Shown piece after piece: positions 6,540 to 9,954 of a stretch of 9,954 bases of DNA. The position numbers and the translations under genes are program-made. Each line of letters opens with the position of its first letter. Position 1 is the first letter of the stretch. Below the pieces are notes generated by a model, which saw nothing but the letters and a program-made list of their open reading frames with translations, was not told where the DNA came from and searched no databases. Origin of the DNA: Thermoplasmata archaeon (GTDB lineage: Archaea; Thermoplasmatota; Thermoplasmata; Lutacidiplasmatales; UBA184); assembly GCA_021828715.1 (NCBI GenBank), contig JAJZDF010000012.1, forward strand, positions 1 to 9,954, in the 5' to 3' direction.

Positions 6540-7236
6540 ATGTCCGCTCGACGGGGCAATCCCTGCCACGTCGCCCGCGACTGGCGAGCCGGCAACGAGG
6601 CCCTCGTCCTTCGCGGCGAGTTCTACCTCGACCTTCGCCCCCTTCGCCACGGGGACCAGGAACTTTCCGCCATGAACCGGGGTAAGCGGGGGGGGCAGTA
6701 CCAGCTCCCCCAGTCCTTCGTCCTCTGGCGGGTCATCTGGGGAGCCGCTCGTCGACTATCGGGGCCCGGAAGAGATCGCCCGGAGGATGGTCAAGCGGGG
6801 GATCATCCCCCACGCCCCGGACTACCCCACGCCCGGGCACCGCCTTCTCCAGCTGACCCCCTCCGTGCGCTTGCCGGAGCCCAGGGACCTGGAAGTGGGC
6901 TCTGACGGCACGGCCCGACGACCCGCCAACGCGGGGGAGTACCGAATCTCCCGTTACGGGGACCCGCTGAGGGCGCGGAACGAACCGTATGTCAAAGATG
7001 TGACCTCGAGCGAGGTACGGCTGGTGCCGGCGACCACCCCGATCTTCGAGGCGGGGGAGAGGTTCCCGGGGAAGCGTCGAGGACGACCGCGGGTCCGTCC
7101 CCGCCCGCTCCCCGAGATCGCCCCCTCGACCTCGAACCCCCACTCGCCTCCCGCGCCTTCAGCTCTCGCGCGGGGGCCGTGCGCGAATCCAGCCGGGGGA
7201 ATTGGCGGTGCGAGTCTATCGAACCGTCCGGAGTGA
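6540..7236 (+). pseudogene. Frameshifted, truncated DDE transposase relic
   Basis: Two reading frames together resemble an archaeal IS-type DDE transposase. The first frame, recognisable from about 6579, reads DWRAGNEALVLRGEFYLDL, then ELSAMNRGKRG and YQLPQSFVLWRVIWG. The reading then jumps by +1 between about 6739 and 6751 and continues DYRGPEEIARRMVKRGIIPH, TPGHRLLQLTPSVRLPE, LEVGSDGTARRPANAGEYR and YVKDVTSSEVRLVPATTP to about 7041. The NEALVxRGE opening, the KRG-Y-P-SF segment, the D-GT/GEYR segment (first catalytic Asp codon at 6904) and the following YVK strand are in the order I know from methanogen and other archaeal transposases. Beyond 7041 similarity fades into Arg/Pro-rich sequence up to a stop at 7234-7236, so the third catalytic residue is missing. 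I could not find terminal inverted repeats. The family assignment is from memory of motifs; a real gene with a single sequencing error plus divergence is a less likely alternative because the C-terminal part is also lost. Confidence 0.6.
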
Positions 7237-7263
7237 CCTCTCCCACCTTCCGCTCAACGCAAA

Positions 7264-7273
7264 TGTTTATCTA
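7264..7273 (+). promoter_or_regulatory. TATA-like box of ftsZ
   Basis: TGTTTATCTA stands out as AT-rich in the 103 bases between the transposase relic and ftsZ. Its centre is about 71 bases before the ATG at 7340, giving a predicted leader of about 45 bases. It shares TTATCT with the boxes at 1586-1594 and 9105-9113. Confidence 0.55.
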
Positions 7274-7339
7274 CGAACCCCCCGACTGCTCCTCCAGAGC
7301 GTATGACGCTCGTCTGACAAACAGGACGGGGTACCAACG

Positions 7340-8473
7340 ATGAAGTCCATCATCCAGGAAGCAATCGCCCGGCACCAGGAGAACCAGAGCCTGGTGGAGG
7401 AGAAAAAGCCCGCACCGACGACCTACGGAAGCGCCGACGACGCCGAGCTGGCGAAGCTGGCGGAGACGCTGAAGGTCAACATCCGCATCGTCGGATGCGG
7501 CGGGGGCGGCTCCAACACCATCAACCGCTGCGTCGAGGACGGGATCCAGGGCGCCGAGATGTGCGCCATCAACACCGACGCGAAGCATCTGCTCACGATC
7601 CACGCCCCCCGAAAGATCCTCATCGGCCGCCGCGCGACGAAGGGGCTCGGCGCGGGCGCCCGACCGGAGATCGGGGAGGAGGCGGCCCGGGAGAACGAGG
7701 AGGAGCTGCGCGCGTTCCTCAACGGGGCCCACATCGTGTTCATCACGGCCGGGATGGGCGGCGGGACCGGAACCGGTTCCGCGCACCTGGTCGCCCGGCT
7801 TGCGAAGGAGGCGGGCGCGCTCACGATGGGCGTCGTCACCCTTCCGTTCGCCGGCGAAGGGGCGGCGCGTATGGAGCAGGCCCGTGACGGCCTCGAACGC
7901 CTGCGCCGCGTCTGCGACACGACGATCGTCATCCAGAACGACAAGCTCCTCGAGCTCGTCCCCCGGATGCCCCTCGACGCCGCGTTCAAGCTCGCCGACG
8001 CCTGCCTCATGACCGCGATCAAGGGGATCACCGAGATCGTCACGCGGCCCGGCCTCGTCAACCTCGACTACGCCGACATCCTGACCGTCATGAAGGACGG
8101 CGGGGTCGCGCTGATCGGGCTCGGCGAGAGCGAGAGCGCGACCGACCGGGTGACCGAGGCGGTCACCGAGGCGCTCACCTCCCCGCTCCTGGGCAGCGTC
8201 GAACTCAAGGATGCGACCGGCGCCCTGGTCCGCGTGATCGGCGGTCCGACGATGACCGTCAGCGAGGCCGAGAAGGCCGCGGCCCTCGTCGGCGGCAAGA
8301 TCTCCAAGCGGGCCCGCATCATCTGGGGCTGCTCGGTCGAGAACTCTCCCGAGATGGAGAACACCATCAAGGTGCTCCTCATCATCACGGGCGTGCGCGC
8401 GACCAGCCTCCTCGGACAGAAGGGGGGCTACGCCGCCGGTGAATCCGAGGAAGTCATCGACCTCGTCCGGTAG
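7340..8473 (+). CDS. ftsZ: Cell division GTPase FtsZ, archaeal FtsZ1-like
   Basis: FtsZ is the tubulin-like GTPase that polymerises into the cytokinetic ring at mid-cell. The 377-residue product opens MKSIIQEAI, like archaeal FtsZ1 N-termini, followed by a charged, poorly conserved linker to about residue 45. The GTPase domain shows VGCGGGGSNTINR (51-63), INTDAKHLLTIHAPRKILIG (77-96), the tubulin signature GGGTGTGS (140-147), and the synergy loop NLDYADILTVM (241-251) with N241, D243 and D246 that complete GTP hydrolysis across the subunit interface. The C-terminal domain includes SPLLGSVELKDATGALVRVIGG (281-302) and ARIIWG (325-330). The tail ends EEVIDLVR, a plausible binding peptide for ring partners. 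The signature loop is followed by AH rather than the common AP. The Pop5 gene overlaps its 3' end by 35 bases, so the two are probably one transcript. Start is ATG with only a weak GGACGGGG upstream. Assignment is secure; the FtsZ1 rather than FtsZ2 subtype is likely, not proven. Confidence 0.97.
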   Translation: MKSIIQEAIARHQENQSLVEEKKPAPTTYGSADDAELAKLAETLKVNIRIVGCGGGGSNTINRCVEDGIQGAEMCAINTDAKHLLTIHAPRKILIGRRATKGLGAGARPEIGEEAARENEEELRAFLNGAHIVFITAGMGGGTGTGSAHLVARLAKEAGALTMGVVTLPFAGEGAARMEQARDGLERLRRVCDTTIVIQNDKLLELVPRMPLDAAFKLADACLMTAIKGITEIVTRPGLVNLDYADILTVMKDGGVALIGLGESESATDRVTEAVTEALTSPLLGSVELKDATGALVRVIGGPTMTVSEAEKAAALVGGKISKRARIIWGCSVENSPEMENTIKVLLIITGVRATSLLGQKGGYAAGESEEVIDLVR

Positions 8474-8819
8474 GCGCTCCGACGCGCCGCGCCCCCGCTA
8501 CCTCGGCGTCGAGGTCGCGGGGGAACTCCTTCCGCCTCCCTTCCCTCGGGCGTGGGAGGCCCTGCTGCGCGGACGGCTCGGTCCGGTCGCCGCTCCGCTG
8601 CGGGTCGTCCGGTCGGAGGGCCGCCGGGCGATCGCGGAGGTCGGCCACCGGGACGCCTCCGCCGCCCGGGCGGCGTGGAACGGACCGCTGCCCGGCGGGG
8701 GTCGGCTCTCCACCGTGCGCGCCTGGGGGACGCTGGTCGGCGCGAAGCGGTGGCTCGCGGCCGGGGATCGCCCGGCCGGGCCGCCGCCTGCGCGACGGGT
8801 GGAAACGTCCCGACGTTGA
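8439..8819 (+). CDS. rnp2: RNase P protein component 2 (Pop5/Rnp2 family)
   Basis: Pop5 is a protein subunit of archaeal RNase P; with its Rpp30 partner it folds the catalytic RNA that removes 5' leaders from tRNA precursors. The 126-residue product has the family's layout: RYLGVEV near the start (20-26), a helix AWEALLRGRLG, the strand LRVVRSEGRRAIAEVGHRD, a helix ARAAWNG, and the closing GRLSTVRAWGTLVGAKRWL. That corresponds to RYL, the central V-R and the G-GT-AK motif of archaeal Rnp2 proteins. Length is normal. The start is GTG at 8439, inside ftsZ; no other start codon lies in frame before RYL, and GGGGGG at 8422-8427 could act as ribosome-binding site. It overlaps ftsZ by 35 bases, so translational coupling is likely. 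The C-terminus after the AKRWL motif is a short Pro/Arg-rich tail. The reading was made by motif order, without alignment. Confidence 0.8.
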   Translation: MNPRKSSTSSGRRSDAPRPRYLGVEVAGELLPPPFPRAWEALLRGRLGPVAAPLRVVRSEGRRAIAEVGHRDASAARAAWNGPLPGGGRLSTVRAWGTLVGAKRWLAAGDRPAGPPPARRVETSRR

Positions 8820-9144
8820 CGGAGAGACGAACCGGTCGCTCGCCGGTACCGGGACGAAGAACCCCCCGCGCCGGCATACGCTCCTGGAAGGTCGGCGGCA
8901 GCCCGGGCGTCCCTCGTGCGTCACGGTCGGGAAGAGGTCGACGGAAGGAGACGGCCGCGCACGGGGTCCCTTCCTCGCGGGTGCGGCGCCCCGGGAGGTG
9001 TTCTGCCGGCACGTCTCCCTCCTGCGAGGATCCATCGGAGGGCGTGCGTTGGGCGGTCTCCCCGGAGGCGCCCCGTCGGGGGGGCCCGCGCCCTTGGCCG
9101 CGGAACTTATCTCTCCCCCTTCCTCCCCGTTCGGGGTAAGGCGC
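8820..9144. other. 325-base interval upstream of purH
   Basis: No gene is convincing here. An inverted repeat ACCGG/CCGGT (8831-8847) follows the Pop5 stop by 11 bases and CCCC-GTC-GGGG (9071-9081) lies just before the purH TATA-like box, but neither is followed by a T-tract. I looked for tRNA, SRP RNA and RNase P RNA signatures and saw none. The open frames crossing it on both strands give Arg/Pro/Gly-rich products without domains. The purH frame itself stays open for some distance upstream of 9145, but the sequence there does not look like PurH. Confidence 0.55.
9105..9113 (+). promoter_or_regulatory. TATA-like box of purH
   Basis: ACTTATCTC is centred about 36 bases before the GTG at 9145, predicting a start site near 9133 and a leader of about 10-15 bases. 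It is identical to the minus-strand box before the glycosyltransferase gene. It implies that purH has its own promoter rather than depending on the ftsZ transcript. Confidence 0.55.
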
Positions 9145-9954
9145 GTGGAGTCCGGGTCCGATTCCTCGGTGCGCGTGACGCGGGCGCTGCTGTCGGTAGA
9201 CGACAAGCGGGGCATCGAGGAGTTCGCCCGGGGCTTGGCCGAACTGGGCGTCGAACTCTGGGCCACCGGCGGCACGCGGGCCGCGGTCGCCGCCGCGGAC
9301 GTGCCCGTGCGCGCCGCCGAGGAGTTGACCGGCATCGGGTCGTGGTTCGGCGGACGGCTGAAAACGCTCCACCCGGCCCTCCTCGGCGGGATCCTCGCTC
9401 CGCGGAGCCCCGAGGGACGCCGCGAACTCTCGGAGCGCGGGCTGCTGCCGTTCGACCTCGTGGCGGTCACCTTCTACCCGTTCGAGCGCCATCTCGCCGA
9501 GGTGCCGGACGCGGACGACCGCGAGGAGTTCGTCGACATCGGCGGGGTCACCCTCGCCCGCGCCGCCGCGAAGAACCACGCGGCGGTCGCCGTCGTCACC
9601 GACCCCGAAGAGTATGCGCCGCTCCTCGCCGAGATGCGGGACCACGCGGGCCGGGTGTCCGGCGGGGCACGCGCCCGCCTCGCGGCCCGGGCGTTCGGGC
9701 GGGTCGCGGAGTACGATCTCGCGATAGCGGCGGCGTTCGGCCGCTCGGCCGACGCGGCCGATCCGTTCCCCGAGTCGCTCCTGCTGCGTCGGGAGCCGAT
9801 GCGCCTGCGCTACGGCGAGAACCCCCACCAGAAGGCGGCGGTCTACACCGTACCGCCCGGGCCCGGGAGCGGCTTTCGCCCCCGGCCGTTCGAGGTCCTG
9901 AAGGGGGATTCTCCGTCGTACACGAACCTCCTCGACGTCGAGACGGCGCTCAAC
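9145..9954 (+). CDS. purH: Bifunctional AICAR transformylase/IMP cyclohydrolase PurH, 5' part (runs off the right edge)
   Basis: PurH carries out the last two steps of de novo IMP synthesis: formylation of AICAR with 10-formyl-THF, then ring closure of FAICAR. The 270 codons seen cover the whole N-terminal cyclohydrolase (MGS-like) domain and the opening of the transformylase. Motifs are LLSVDDKRGI (15-24), LWATGGT (38-44), GRLKTLHPALLGGIL (70-84, K73), VTFYPF (108-113, Y111), VDIGGVTLARAAAKNHAAV (130-148, D131 and K143), and the second-domain opening LRYGENPHQKA (221-231) and KGDSPSYTNLLDVETALN. The residues known to matter for cyclohydrolase activity (Lys, Tyr, Asp and Lys in those motifs) are all kept. 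Start is taken as GTG 9145, with GGGGT 7 bases upstream and a TATA-like box 36 bases upstream; GTG at 9169 or 9175 would also leave the fold intact and give a start closer to most PurH proteins. The gene stands apart from the ftsZ-Pop5 pair by 325 bases. Confidence 0.93.
   Translation, partial: MESGSDSSVRVTRALLSVDDKRGIEEFARGLAELGVELWATGGTRAAVAAADVPVRAAEELTGIGSWFGGRLKTLHPALLGGILAPRSPEGRRELSERGLLPFDLVAVTFYPFERHLAEVPDADDREEFVDIGGVTLARAAAKNHAAVAVVTDPEEYAPLLAEMRDHAGRVSGGARARLAARAFGRVAEYDLAIAAAFGRSADAADPFPESLLLRREPMRLRYGENPHQKAAVYTVPPGPGSGFRPRPFEVLKGDSPSYTNLLDVETALN

Noticed and set aside
8820..9144. A possible stable RNA gene between Pop5 and purH
   Set aside because: Only short inverted repeats are present; no tRNA T-loop, SRP or RNase P core motif could be found.
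8428..9828. A 466-residue minus-strand frame opposite Pop5 and purH
   Set aside because: It is the antisense of two genes with clear family motifs and gives an Arg/Pro-rich product without domains.
1..9954. CRISPR arrays or long direct repeats
   Set aside because: No regularly spaced repeated words were seen; the only tandem repetition is the protein-level ESGLP repeats, which are diverged at the DNA level.

Overview
The window looks like chromosomal DNA from a high-GC archaeon, most likely a member of the Thermoplasmatota from an uncultivated, metagenome-type lineage. The evidence is an archaeal FtsZ1-type cell-division gene, an archaeal/eukaryal-type RNase P protein (Pop5/Rnp2) overlapping its 3' end, TATA-like boxes in place of bacterial -35/-10 promoters, and a large secreted protein carrying ESGLP-type repeats that I associate with Thermoplasmata surface proteins. 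The lineage call is inference from these gene types, not from a search.

Layout. Positions 1-1548 (minus strand) hold a two-gene sugar/polysaccharide unit: a GT-B glycosyltransferase followed by an NAD-dependent sugar epimerase that runs off the left edge. A 314-base divergent promoter region (1549-1862) separates it from a plus-strand 880-residue membrane-anchored surface protein (1863-4505). That protein has a clan GH-A-like glycosidase module, three ESGLP repeats, a carboxypeptidase-regulatory-like domain and a C-terminal membrane anchor. Positions 4506-5244 contain no gene I can support; this stretch has two adjacent strong hairpins and then a long purine-biased stretch. On the minus strand at 5245-6363 is a short pyruvate-kinase-family protein lacking the usual C-terminal domain and starting at TTG. 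Positions 6540-7236 are a frameshifted, truncated DDE transposase relic. Then, on the plus strand, come ftsZ (7340-8473), the overlapping Pop5 gene (8439-8819), a 325-base gap ending in a TATA-like box, and the 5' two-thirds or less of purH (9145 to the right edge).

How they fit together. The right half is housekeeping (division, tRNA processing, purine synthesis). The left half is cell-surface related: two sugar-active enzymes diverge from a heavily sequon-bearing exported protein. Similar (C/T)TTATCT boxes sit upstream of the glycosyltransferase, ftsZ and purH, which suggests the genome's TATA consensus. The points most worth a second look are the GND in place of the usual GNE acid/base motif in the GH-like module, the altered nucleotide/cation-site motif and missing C-domain of the pyruvate-kinase homologue, the transposase relic next to ftsZ, and the structured but gene-free 4506-5244 interval.
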